From Alteromonas mediterranea DE (GTDB lineage: Bacteria; Pseudomonadota; Gammaproteobacteria; Enterobacterales; Alteromonadaceae): a stretch of 64,000 nt of DNA. Below the pieces are notes generated by a model. That model saw nothing but the letters and a program-made list of their open reading frames with translations, was not told where the DNA came from and made no database searches. Positions 33,814 through 42,354 of the stretch are shown piece after piece (the first letter of the stretch is position 1; every line of letters begins with the position of its first letter). The position numbers and the translations under genes are program-made. The DNA lies in NCBI RefSeq assembly GCF_000020585.3, contig NC_011138.3, forward strand, positions 1,705,193-1,769,192, read 5' to 3'.

Positions 33814-35085
33814 TCAGCCAGTGGTTAGCGTTTTAGCTAACGCAAGAAGTGCAAGATCGTTGCCTTTTTTGCCCACAAGCGATAAGCCGCAGGGGGCATT
33901 GTGTAGGGTAAACAATGGCAAATGTAGCTGGGGCAAGCCCGCTAGCCCTGCTATTGCAGTAAGTGCAAGTAGCGCGTTTCTATCGTTTGCCAATGTTGTC
34001 TCGTCGGCATCGCATCGGGGTGCGACACCGGGTGTTGTGGGAATAACCAATACGTCAAAGTCATTAAATAGCGCATTGATGTGGTCAATCACCACTTTTT
34101 GTTGTGCTTTAGCAAGGGTGACGTCTTGCGTTGTTATGGTCTTGCACCATGCTAAGCGCAACATAATGTCTTTCGCAATATCTGGCTGAACTGTCTCAAT
34201 CCACTCGCCGTGTTGCTGCCAAATTTCACTGCCCTGCAGAATTCGAAATGTAGCGGCGGTTTGCAGTTTAAAAAGATCTAACTGTTCTTCTGTTAGCGCA
34301 ACACAACGGTTGTTATCAGCAAGTTCGGTTAACCATTTATTACATACCGAACTATGTGCCGTGTTTGCAAATAAAGGGGTGGCTATACCGAAGCAAGGGT
34401 TTGCTTTAATGGTGCTCTGCTTTGTATTATCTATACATGTGTGCGCGACTTTCTGAAGCGTATCGAGATCTCTCGTCATCCACCCAATGGTGTCGAAAGA
34501 AGGGGCTAATGCTACCATGTTGTCGCACGGTAGAAGGCCATGCGTAGTGCGAAGCCCCCATAACCCTTGATAGCTAGCAGGCACGCGTATCGACCCGCCT
34601 GTATCGGTTCCAAGCCCAATATCGGCAAGATGGGCACTTACCGCTACCGCAGAGCCAGACGACGAGCCGCCAGGAATATGTGCAGGTGCAACCGGGTTTA
34701 CTAATGGCGCATAATGCTTGTTTTGTCCATGCAAACTGTAGGCGAGTTCGTCGGTAATGGTTTTTCCTTTAAAACTCGCGCCAGCGTTTAGCATGGTAGC
34801 TACACAGGTATTCGTTGCTTGAGGTATGTCGTGTGTTGCCTGCCAGTCGGGGTTACCTGCCGCCGTGGGCAAACCTTTTATATGAAACAAATCTTTCACC
34901 GCTAGACCAAGGCCCTTAAGTGAAGTGTTTATATCTTGGCCGTTATCAAGGCGCCTTTCTGCATGGCTCTTTTTAGAATGAGCGCTTACGTCTGGGCTGT
35001 AACTGTCACCAAGGTAGGTATTTAAATTTTCAATTGCCTGCTCAAAATGCTTGTCGCAGGGCTTGATTACAAAAGGTGAGCTCAC
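33814..35085 (-). CDS. Amidase-signature family amidase (AMI1-like)
   Basis: 423 residues. Catalytic Lys K64 in LGLAVKDLFHIKG, the serine cluster PGGSSSGSAVAV (139-150) and nucleophile region GTDTGGSIRVPASYQG (S165) are all present, so the enzyme should be active. The pattern KDLF.IKG, then GNPDW, then GKTITDELAYS resembles plant AMI1-type amidases. The start is GTG 35085 with a weak ribosome site. It is the first gene of the operon that includes hpxW, the TauE/SafE gene, pucG and allC; an AtzE-type amidase also occurs in the Klebsiella hpx cluster. A ureide or oxamate-related amide is the likely substrate. A palindrome 52 bp upstream is a candidate operator. Confidence 0.82.
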   Translation of the reverse strand: MSSPFVIKPCDKHFEQAIENLNTYLGDSYSPDVSAHSKKSHAERRLDNGQDINTSLKGLGLAVKDLFHIKGLPTAAGNPDWQATHDIPQATNTCVATMLNAGASFKGKTITDELAYSLHGQNKHYAPLVNPVAPAHIPGGSSSGSAVAVSAHLADIGLGTDTGGSIRVPASYQGLWGLRTTHGLLPCDNMVALAPSFDTIGWMTRDLDTLQKVAHTCIDNTKQSTIKANPCFGIATPLFANTAHSSVCNKWLTELADNNRCVALTEEQLDLFKLQTAATFRILQGSEIWQQHGEWIETVQPDIAKDIMLRLAWCKTITTQDVTLAKAQQKVVIDHINALFNDFDVLVIPTTPGVAPRCDADETTLANDRNALLALTAIAGLAGLPQLHLPLFTLHNAPCGLSLVGKKGNDLALLALAKTLTTG

Positions 35086-35136
35086 AGCGCAATTCTTATT
35101 TTTCGTTCTTTATTTATTCATTTATGCCTACACAAC

Positions 35137-35154
35137 ATGAAACAATTGTTTCAT
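35137..35154. promoter_or_regulatory. 18-bp palindrome before the ureide operon
   Basis: ATGAAACAATTGTTTCAT is a perfect palindrome 52 bp upstream of the amidase start. It fits the kind of site bound by RpiR-type regulators, one of which is encoded 900 bp away. It is unrelated to the RutR-like sites. Confidence 0.6.
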
Positions 35155-35332
35155 TGTAATGTCAAGAAGAAACAAGCGTTGCTTTTCAGAAAAGCAGAAA
35201 AGCAAAAAACCGGAGAGCAAAAGGGCAAGCATTAAGAAGTCGTATAGCGGTAATTGAAAAATACGAACGAACTTATGTGAAGCCGCAACAAACAGCGCCA
35301 CAATAGCCGCGGTTTTGCGGGGGCAATAGCCG

Positions 35333-35896
35333 CTAAAAGCCTTGAGGATTACTTTTAAGGAAGGCGATTTCTTGTGCCGTCGACTCGCGCCCTAACAAAT
35401 GATTTCTATGTGGGTAGCGGCCAAACGTTTCAATCACCTTTTGGTGGCGCTTTTCAAAAGAAAATTCACGCTCGAGCCCTTCTTGAGAAAACAGTTCCAT
35501 TGCGACATCGTGAATGGCAAGTGATTCACTATGCATGAAAGGCATATACATAAATGCGCGTTGCTGCGGGGTTAACACCTTATCTGCTTCTACGCTGACT
35601 GCCTCTTGGGCTAACACCAGCGCAATACTATCGGCACTGAATGCATCAGCGTGGTTGCGAAAAATATTGCGAGAGAACTGATCTAAAAGAATGATTTCTG
35701 CAAGGCGGCCTGTTGCTGTGGCACGCCATGGCCATAGTTCGCCTCTTGTTGCAGCTAATCGAAGTTCAGAAAATTGCGACGCGATCGTTTTATCCAGCGC
35801 AGGATCTTCTTCAAACCACTGTTCAGGTGAAAGCTCACCAAACCAAAATGCTAACACCCCGTTAGCTTCTTCCATGACTACTTGCGTCTTATCCAT
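35333..35896 (-). CDS. DUF924 family protein
   Basis: 187 residues, all alpha-helical TPR-like family of unknown function. Recognisable stretches are VLAFWFGELSPEQWFEEDP, ILLDQFSRNIFRNHADAF, RAFMYMPFMHSES and FGRYPHRNHLLGR. Length is typical. GGAG lies before the ATG. It is separated from the ureide operon by 247 bp and from the RpiR gene by 153 bp, and no connection to either is visible. Confidence 0.88.
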   Translation of the reverse strand: MDKTQVVMEEANGVLAFWFGELSPEQWFEEDPALDKTIASQFSELRLAATRGELWPWRATATGRLAEIILLDQFSRNIFRNHADAFSADSIALVLAQEAVSVEADKVLTPQQRAFMYMPFMHSESLAIHDVAMELFSQEGLEREFSFEKRHQKVIETFGRYPHRNHLLGRESTAQEIAFLKSNPQGF

Positions 35897-36049
35897 ATCT
35901 ACTCCAACAGCATGTCAAAAGCAGTAAAATAAAAATAATTTATACTTATACCTACTTTTTCCTGAAAAAGTTCCATTTTTACTTGCATAATAGCTGTTAT
36001 CTGCTACTTACGTTTATAGTATTGCTTAAAAAGCGTACGATTGGAAGCG

Positions 36050-36883
36050 TTAGCGTTTAGGACTTTCTAGCTCATCCATTTGAATATAAATCTCGGTAAT
36101 GGCGTCTACCCGGTCTGCCGCGGCGCTACCCAATGCTTCGTAAGTTAAATTACACAGCGACGCGACAAGGCTCATGGGGGCTGCATAACTATCAAACGGC
36201 GAGTCGCTACCAATGTGTGTAACCAGCAAATGATCAACGCTTTGGCGGTAGCCTTGACCGGTAGGGTCGGTAACCAATACGGTTTTACACTGTTTTATGC
36301 TGTTTAAGACATACTTGAACTGTCGGGTTCTGCGGCGAAACCCAAATAGCACCACTACATCGTTCTCCCCAAGGTCAATGATATCTTCACTTAAGGTTTG
36401 CCCGGGTTGCGGTAAAACGCGTACCGACGTGCGAATCTGTTTTAACTGTTGCCTGAAGTGAAGCGCAATAGGGTAGGCGTTTCTAAACCCTATTAAGGTA
36501 ATTTGGCCTGCCGAAGCAAGCAGCTTAGCCACTTCGGTCAATGCTTCTGAAGACGTACTTGCAAACGTATTAGCTAAATTTTTGCTATCACTTTCATGCT
36601 GAAGAACGCCGCTTGAAGGGCTAACGACAGGTACACCTTGTTCCCGTAATTGCACCAACGCGTCTTTCGCCTGTTGGTGCGAGTCGAAACCCAGCTGGCG
36701 AAAGAAACGGCTAACCGTGGCTTTTGATGTACCCGTTTTCTCGGCAATGAGTGAGGTAGATTGACTAAGCACAGCGATGGGGTTTTGTTGAATATAGTGC
36801 GCAATCGATTTGCCCGATGGAGACAACGAAGCATAGTGTTTTTCAATTTGTTGTAAAACGTCGCTAGGGCTATTTTTTGTCAT
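36050..36883 (-). CDS. MurR/RpiR-family transcriptional regulator
   Basis: 277 residues: an N-terminal helix-turn-helix (about 5-80; LIAEKTGTSKATVSRFFRQLGF) and a C-terminal SIS domain (about 120-260; ITLIGFRNAYPIALHFRQQL, DVVVLFGFRRRT). SIS domains of this family usually bind phosphosugars, but members in purine clusters probably sense pathway intermediates. The frame is open to a TTG at 36910; ATG 36883 has AAGG eight bases upstream and starts MTKNSPSDVLQQI, so it is preferred. An 18-bp palindrome ahead of the ureide operon is a probable target. Confidence 0.87.
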   Translation of the reverse strand: MTKNSPSDVLQQIEKHYASLSPSGKSIAHYIQQNPIAVLSQSTSLIAEKTGTSKATVSRFFRQLGFDSHQQAKDALVQLREQGVPVVSPSSGVLQHESDSKNLANTFASTSSEALTEVAKLLASAGQITLIGFRNAYPIALHFRQQLKQIRTSVRVLPQPGQTLSEDIIDLGENDVVVLFGFRRRTRQFKYVLNSIKQCKTVLVTDPTGQGYRQSVDHLLVTHIGSDSPFDSYAAPMSLVASLCNLTYEALGSAAADRVDAITEIYIQMDELESPKR

Positions 36884-37297
36884 TAGTTTCGCCTTATACA
36901 TCTTGTGCAATTATTTCACGACTTTTGTGCGTTATACAAACACTACCTGAACTCACCCTCTCGCTTTTTCATATTTCATCGTTTCTGATATTCACAAACC
37001 GCCTGTTAAACGCCTTTTTCAAACGTCTTTTCTGCGCAGTGATTCTCTTGGTGTAAACAAAACTAAATAGAAATGAATGGCTTACTTATAGCTGCAGCTC
37101 GTTAGGCGAAAGTAGCACCGAATTAGTCGTTCGAAGGGCGCACATTGGCACTACACTTTCATAATAGTAGCAATATTCATAAAACCGTCATCGGATGGTA
37201 ATGAACGTGTTGTTCAGGGCATTAGGGCGAGAATCTAATGCATAAATGGAACAACAGGCAAGGGTAAAACAAGCATGGGTAAAACAAGAGGTGTGTT
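36884..37297. other. Intergenic region upstream of the RpiR and CPBP genes
   Basis: About 414 bp between divergent genes. I see AT-rich promoter-like DNA but no gene, strong hairpin or copy of the palindromes described elsewhere. Confidence 0.4.
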
Positions 37298-37924
37298 GTG
37301 GCAAAGCTGTGGTCTGAACTGATTTTGCTATTTGTAGCAGTTCCCTTTGTTGTGCTGTACTGGATAAAGCATTTCGCAAGTTACCTCATGCCTATTTTGG
37401 GCGTAATGGGGCTTTTCTGCTTAGCGGTACTGTTAGCAGATAAACAATTTAAACGTATAAAGTTGTGGCATTGGGACGATTACCGAATTCATTTAAAACG
37501 CACGCTTAGGCTATTTTTGCCGTGGGCGAGTTTACTTGCGCTGGTGGTTTATTTTCTCAAGCCAGCGCTATTTTTACATTGGCCAATGAACCAACCTTGG
37601 ATGTGGGTGGCAACCCTATTAATTTATCCCATTGTGTCTGTGATCCCGCAAGAAATTATCTTTCGCACTTATTTTTTCCACCGCTACAAACGCATTTTGC
37701 CGTCTAAGTACGCACGATGGGGCCTAAAAACTTTTTTGTTTGGTCTTGCTCATTTGGTTTATGGGAATTGGGTGGCCGTTGTTGTCTCTTGGATAGGGGG
37801 CGCAATATTTGGCTATCGATATATGCAAACTAACTCGACCCCTGTGGTCGTGATTGAACACGCTATTTGGGGCAGTTTTCTATTCACAATAGGGCTGGGA
37901 TCTTATCTTGTGATTTCTACGTAG
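37298..37924 (+). CDS. CPBP-family intramembrane protein
   Basis: 208 residues with five to six hydrophobic segments. The CPBP (Abi) motifs are present as PQEIIFR (117-123), FLFGLAH and VIEHAIWG. The first motif is normally EExxxR; here the first Glu is Gln (Q118), while E119 and R123 remain. Members are intramembrane proteases or, in bacteria, often bacteriocin-immunity-like proteins of unknown role. The start is GTG 37298 with AGAGGTG upstream. It is followed after 54 bp by the mechanosensitive channel gene. Confidence 0.82.
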   Translation: MAKLWSELILLFVAVPFVVLYWIKHFASYLMPILGVMGLFCLAVLLADKQFKRIKLWHWDDYRIHLKRTLRLFLPWASLLALVVYFLKPALFLHWPMNQPWMWVATLLIYPIVSVIPQEIIFRTYFFHRYKRILPSKYARWGLKTFLFGLAHLVYGNWVAVVVSWIGGAIFGYRYMQTNSTPVVVIEHAIWGSFLFTIGLGSYLVIST

Positions 37925-37978
37925 GCATTATGCATACAGCGTGCATGAGCGTTAATGTTACTACCAAGGAATTAGGTT

Positions 37979-39133
37979 ATGTTATCAACTTCGCAATTCA
38001 GTCACTGGCTTTCGTTTACTTCTTCTTTTATGCAAGACAGTGAAGGCGGTGGCGTAACAAGCTTCACGAACGCGCAATCGTTGCTTTCCTCGCTTTGGGA
38101 AAGTTTTGTATACCGTTTACCCGGGTTAGCGCTTGGTGCGGTTATCATGGTGGCGTTTATACTGTTAGCCCCTCATGTGGCAAAAGTGCTGGTAAAGCCC
38201 TTTACTCGCACTACTGCGTCGCCACTGTTACGTTCGGTTATTCAGCGCAGCGTAAGCCTTATACTTATCTTACTTGGCATATATCTATTTCTGTTTTTGG
38301 CAGGGTTAACAGGCTTTGCAATTGCTGTGGTGAGCGGTACTGGCGTAGTGGGGCTTATTTTAGGTTTCGCCTTTAGAGATATTGCAGAGAACTTTATATC
38401 AAGTTTACTTCTTACCATTCAAAGGCCGTTTAGAATAGGCGATATTGTTCAAATAAACGAGTTCGTGGGTATTATTCAGAAGGTGACTGCGCGCGCCACC
38501 ACGCTGGTTGATTTCGATGGCAATCACATTCAAATTCCTAACGCGACGATTTACAAGGGCGTTATTAAAAACCTTACCGCCAACCCGCTTATGCGCGGTC
38601 ATTTTGTGATTGGTGTGGGTTACGACTCAGACATACAGCATGCACAAAAAATTGCGCGTGACGTGACTAATGCGCAAGATAACGTGCTGCACGACCCAGA
38701 GCCACAAATTCTTATCGATGAGCTAGGGGCGTCAACCTACAACGTTAAAGTATATTTTTGGGTGAATGTTGAGAAAACCAGCGTACTAAAAATGTCGTCT
38801 GTCTTAATGCGCAACATTACCCAAGCGTACTTAGATGCTGATATTAGCATGCCAGACGATGCGCGAGAGCGTATTTTTCCGCAGGGCTTAGCGATTACCC
38901 GCACTGATGACGCACACCCTGAACCTGAAAAACGCGCCACAGATGAGCATGGTGAAGGCGGCGCAGCGACTCGCACCCAGCATAAACCCCAAAGCGATGC
39001 AAAGCGCAGCGAAAGGCATCAATCAGATAGCTCACAAAACAGCGAAGCGGATGACGTTACCTCTGAAGCGCATGAGATTAGAGAACAGGCCCGTAAGTCT
39101 CGAGACCCCGAGGCCGGTGAAAATATTTTATAA
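37979..39133 (+). CDS. MscS-type mechanosensitive ion channel with charged C-terminal tail
   Basis: 384 residues. Three hydrophobic segments lie within about 40-135; the pore helix is Gly/Ala-rich (VVSGTGVVGLILGFAFRDIA). The MscS beta domain follows (RPFRIGDIVQINEFVGIIQK and TTLVDFDGNHIQIPNATIYK), then the alpha/beta cage to about residue 300. The last about 80 residues are highly polar (repeated Glu, Arg, Ser, His, Asp), look disordered and match no known domain. It should open under membrane tension to release osmolytes. AAGGA precedes the ATG. Confidence 0.92.
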   Translation: MLSTSQFSHWLSFTSSFMQDSEGGGVTSFTNAQSLLSSLWESFVYRLPGLALGAVIMVAFILLAPHVAKVLVKPFTRTTASPLLRSVIQRSVSLILILLGIYLFLFLAGLTGFAIAVVSGTGVVGLILGFAFRDIAENFISSLLLTIQRPFRIGDIVQINEFVGIIQKVTARATTLVDFDGNHIQIPNATIYKGVIKNLTANPLMRGHFVIGVGYDSDIQHAQKIARDVTNAQDNVLHDPEPQILIDELGASTYNVKVYFWVNVEKTSVLKMSSVLMRNITQAYLDADISMPDDARERIFPQGLAITRTDDAHPEPEKRATDEHGEGGAATRTQHKPQSDAKRSERHQSDSSQNSEADDVTSEAHEIREQARKSRDPEAGENIL

Positions 39134-39139
39134 AGCAAC

Positions 39140-40213
39140 TTAGCCGGGTGCGACTGGCGATAAGTTACAGCGGCCTAAAAACTGTTGCCATAGGCTTACG
39201 TGCGACTTCATCGCGTCGCTGTACTGTGCGAAGCCTTCTTGGGTTTGGTTTTCAATGTAGCGCTTCAGTTCATTGTGCAGCGAAGGTTCGTTAAGCCATT
39301 TTTCCCACAATGGAGAGAGCTTATAGTGGTATTGGTTAACTAAACTTCCCACGGGCTGAATTTTTTCAATGAAGAATAAATAGAACACATTGCGCAGGAT
39401 CTTGGCTTGATCGCTCGCTCTTCCATCCGGGCAGCTTATCGCTTCAAGTTTTGGGCTGAGCATGTGCGTTAATTCAGAAAGCGTATGGGCTAAGGTTTGC
39501 TGCGTTTGCCAGAGCGTAGCCGGCAACCGGCCTGAGCGAACAATGTGAAGTTGATTCTCTAATTCACTGCTATTGATAGGCGTGGCAAGGTTAGCCGCAT
39601 TGTTAACGGTGGTTAAATAAAAGAGGGCGTTTACGCTTGATAGCGAATCTTTGTTGTTTTCTACAGAAAACAAGCGTTGAGGGGTGTTAAGTGCCAAACG
39701 TAACTCTTGGCTTCCTTGAATCAGGTTCGCCCAAGTTTTGGCGTAGTCTATGGTTTTTTGCTTGCGCCATGACGCAATAGTAACGGCCAGCTTTTCATTA
39801 CCACTGCTTTGTTCGTTTTGCAGAGCCGCTTCGCATTCTTTTAACACCGTAAGCAATTTGCTTTCGTGAACTAGCCGTTGTGAGGGCAGCTGACTTTTGC
39901 CTAAGGACGTGTTGCGCTCGGCAACAACGGTGCCCAGCTCACAATCTTGTAACGCGTAGAATTCCCGTAAATTAATACTTATGGGCTCAATGTTATGTCT
40001 AAGAGACGCTGAGTCGGCAAGTGTAGGAAGGGGGCGTACTATGTTATCGTCAAACGACGGGGGAAGCGGCGTATCGAGTACACGGGAAAGGCGTTCAGCA
40101 TAGTCTTCAATACTGTGCTTAACGGTGTTATCGCTAAAGCAGCCAGACAGCGCTAAGAAAGCCACGCTCACTGTGCCAATGCGACAAGCTCCTCTTAGCA
40201 AACGTTGGTTCAC
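39140..40213 (-). CDS. DUF3080 family lipoprotein
   Basis: 357 residues. The N-terminal segment VAFLALSGCFSDN is a lipoprotein signal with lipobox LSGC, so the protein is anchored in the envelope. The body is helical with a conserved DCELGTVVAERNTSLGK stretch and ends FLGRCNLSPVAPG; I recognise it as DUF3080, function unknown. The start is GTG 40213, overlapping the stop of the upstream reductase gene (GTGA), so the two are translationally coupled. Confidence 0.82.
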   Translation of the reverse strand: MNQRLLRGACRIGTVSVAFLALSGCFSDNTVKHSIEDYAERLSRVLDTPLPPSFDDNIVRPLPTLADSASLRHNIEPISINLREFYALQDCELGTVVAERNTSLGKSQLPSQRLVHESKLLTVLKECEAALQNEQSSGNEKLAVTIASWRKQKTIDYAKTWANLIQGSQELRLALNTPQRLFSVENNKDSLSSVNALFYLTTVNNAANLATPINSSELENQLHIVRSGRLPATLWQTQQTLAHTLSELTHMLSPKLEAISCPDGRASDQAKILRNVFYLFFIEKIQPVGSLVNQYHYKLSPLWEKWLNEPSLHNELKRYIENQTQEGFAQYSDAMKSHVSLWQQFLGRCNLSPVAPG

Positions 40214-40959
40214 GCAGATGCCCCCGTATGTAAGCTACGACCACCATCGACAAAAATGATTTGCCCTGTGATATACGGTGCCGAAATTAAAAAACAAAGG
40301 GCGTTCGCAATATCGTCAGGCGTACCTAATTCGCCTAACGGAATGCTGGATAACAATGTATCTTTTTCCGCGTCTTCCATTTCTCTCTCTGGCCACAATA
40401 TTGCGCCGGGACCTATGCCATTAACCCGTATATTGGGGGCTAAATCTATCGCTAAAGATTGGGTTAACGAGGCAAGCCCGGATTTTGCCAGCAGGTACAC
40501 GCTGTGTTTGGGGAGAGGGCGGTCTATGTGCATATCAACCATATTCACGATACAGCCTTTACTTTTTTTAAGCGCTGGCGCGAGTGCTTGCGACAAAAAC
40601 AGCGGGCCTTTCACATTGCTGCCAACAAGCGATGTCCAGTCTTCCTCGGTGATATCGCCAACGGGTGTCGGGTAGAAGCTAGATGCGTTATTCACTAACA
40701 CATCAAGCCTGCCCCAAACGTTTACGGCTTCTTCGCCTAATGCCGAAACCGCGTGGGTATCGCATAAATCTGCTTGTAAGCAAAACGCCGAGTTTGCGCG
40801 CTTTCGATTAAGCCTAGCGGCAAGTGATTGTGCGTCATTTTCAGAGTGCCCGTAATGAATAATCACACGATACCCTTCGTTGTGTAATTTCATTGCCATT
40901 GCGGCACCAATGCGCTTTGCTGCCCCGGTAATAAGTGCGACAGGGCCTGAATTTGTCAT
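40210..40959 (-). CDS. Pteridine reductase-like SDR (FolM type)
   Basis: 249-residue short-chain dehydrogenase. TGAAKRIGAAMAMKLHNEG carries the nucleotide-binding loop with the Lys-Arg pair that favours NADPH. LVNNASSFYPTPVGD is typical of pteridine reductases, and the catalytic YLLAKSG supplies Tyr and Lys. It would reduce dihydrobiopterin, dihydromonapterin or dihydrofolate. Cotranscribed with the DUF3080 lipoprotein gene, a pairing I associate with Alteromonas-type genomes. Confidence 0.85.
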   Translation of the reverse strand: MTNSGPVALITGAAKRIGAAMAMKLHNEGYRVIIHYGHSENDAQSLAARLNRKRANSAFCLQADLCDTHAVSALGEEAVNVWGRLDVLVNNASSFYPTPVGDITEEDWTSLVGSNVKGPLFLSQALAPALKKSKGCIVNMVDMHIDRPLPKHSVYLLAKSGLASLTQSLAIDLAPNIRVNGIGPGAILWPEREMEDAEKDTLLSSIPLGELGTPDDIANALCFLISAPYITGQIIFVDGGRSLHTGASA

Positions 40960-41010
40960 AATAAAAGCTGCTCTCTATTTTTAAATCTCATGCGGCGTAT
41001 TGTGAGGGGG

Positions 41011-41895
41011 TTAGTCTCTGTTAATGTCATCTAGCATGTGTTTTGCTTGCGCAATGTAGTGCGCGCCGAATAATAACCCGTGATTTAAAATATGGTAAAG
41101 CTGGTAAATTGGTTTTCTTAACGGGTAATTTTTTTCAATGGGTAGGTGCTGTTTATATCCGTCAAAGAAAGATTGGGGAAAACCGTTAAATAATTCAGCC
41201 ATGGCTAAATCGGTTTCGCCATCGCCAACATAGACAGCAGGGTCGAATAAAATAGGCCCCTTACAATTAAACCCTGCATTGCCTGCCCACAAGTCACCAT
41301 GAAGCAGAGAAGGGTGGGGCTGATGTAAACTAAGAAGGTGTCGAACCCGCGTAACGATAGAGTCGATATCACCATCCTCGCTTTTCCAGAGTCCGTTTGA
41401 GGCCAAGCGTTCTAGCATGCTGCCAATTCGCCTTTCGGCAAAAAAATCGGCCCATGAAGCCATTCGTCCATTAGTTTGCACGCTAGCGCCAATGTAATTA
41501 TCGTGGGGCCAGCCGTAGCTGGTATAGGCGTTTACCTTGTGAAGCGACGCTAACTGCTCGCCCAATGTGAAGTAGTTATCTGCGTTAGGCTCTATAAACC
41601 GAATGTGAGAAAGCACTAAATATTCCATATTTGGGGTTTCGTTGGCGGTAATGCCGTGGCAGATGACGCGAGGTGTGGCAATCGTTTGTGTATTGGCTAA
41701 GGCATTTAATCCTTCCGCCTCATGGGAAAGCTGCTGGGTGTCGTCGTAACGCCTGGTTTTCACGAAATAGCGATGAGTAGCGTCTTTAATAATATAGCTA
41801 TCATGGGTGTCGCCACCGCTTACGCGCTCGGCTTTTTGACAGCTGAAAAATTGCTCGGTCTCATCTGAAATATGCTCGCTAATGAAATGCCACAT
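41011..41895 (-). CDS. Fructosamine/ketosamine kinase family protein
   Basis: 294 residues of the fructosamine-3-kinase family. Seen are VSGGDTHDSYIIKD and RYFVKTRR in the N-lobe, the catalytic loop LLHGDLWAGNAGF and the metal-binding stretch LFDPAVYVGDGETDLAM. It phosphorylates ketoamines formed by sugar-protein glycation so that they fall off. Length is normal. No ribosome site stands out before the ATG. Confidence 0.9.
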   Translation of the reverse strand: MWHFISEHISDETEQFFSCQKAERVSGGDTHDSYIIKDATHRYFVKTRRYDDTQQLSHEAEGLNALANTQTIATPRVICHGITANETPNMEYLVLSHIRFIEPNADNYFTLGEQLASLHKVNAYTSYGWPHDNYIGASVQTNGRMASWADFFAERRIGSMLERLASNGLWKSEDGDIDSIVTRVRHLLSLHQPHPSLLHGDLWAGNAGFNCKGPILFDPAVYVGDGETDLAMAELFNGFPQSFFDGYKQHLPIEKNYPLRKPIYQLYHILNHGLLFGAHYIAQAKHMLDDINRD

Positions 41896-42182
41896 ATCAC
41901 ACGCTCTGCTAAGTCTATTTCTTTACATTAAGACGCCTATTTAAAACGTTCCCTTGAAACGCTTTGGTATAAAGATAGTGCCCGACCCGCGATAACGTCT
42001 TACTAACTGGCTTCGTGTGAACGTATGCGCAAATAAAAAGCGCATAAGAAAAGCATTAATAAGCCAAATCGCATTATTCTAAAGTATGGGTTAAAAAAAC
42101 ATAAATGCACGAATTCGACGCTTAAAATGTTAAATGCAAAGAACAATATGACACAAATTGCACCAAGATAGCCTTTTGATTA

Positions 42183-42210
42183 TTGAAGTTGCCCATACAC
42201 TGGTTATAAT
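42183..42210 (+). promoter_or_regulatory. Sigma-70 promoter of thrS
   Basis: TTGAAG and TATAAT are separated by 16 bp, giving transcription from about 42217 and a leader of roughly 140 nt before thrS. The remainder of the gap 41896-42182 shows no gene. Confidence 0.65.
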
Positions 42211-42231
42211 CCACCACTTGCTGTACCGAGC

Positions 42232-42291
42232 CCGCGCATTTTTTATGCATAGCGCGGCGAAAGTGCGCTGTATTCGAGTGCTCAATAGCAC
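42232..42291 (+). promoter_or_regulatory. Two hairpins in the thrS leader
   Basis: CCGCGC (42232-42237) pairs with GCGCGG (42252-42257), and GTGCT (42278-42282) with AGCAC (42287-42291). E. coli thrS is autoregulated by ThrRS binding to stem-loops in its leader; these could be the counterpart. This is an inference from position and structure. Confidence 0.4.
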
Positions 42292-42354
42292 GATTAAATT
42301 TATCAGATTATGCATGTGGCGCAGAGTAGGCGTCACCACTGTAAAGGAATTAAA

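Noticed and set aside
36243..36252. GGCGGTAG, identical to the ops element of RfaH-controlled operons
   Set aside because: It lies inside the RpiR coding sequence on the opposite strand and not in a polysaccharide leader; no copy was seen in 48639-49317.
40205..40675. 156-codon plus-strand frame
   Set aside because: Antisense to the pteridine reductase-like gene and without independent support.
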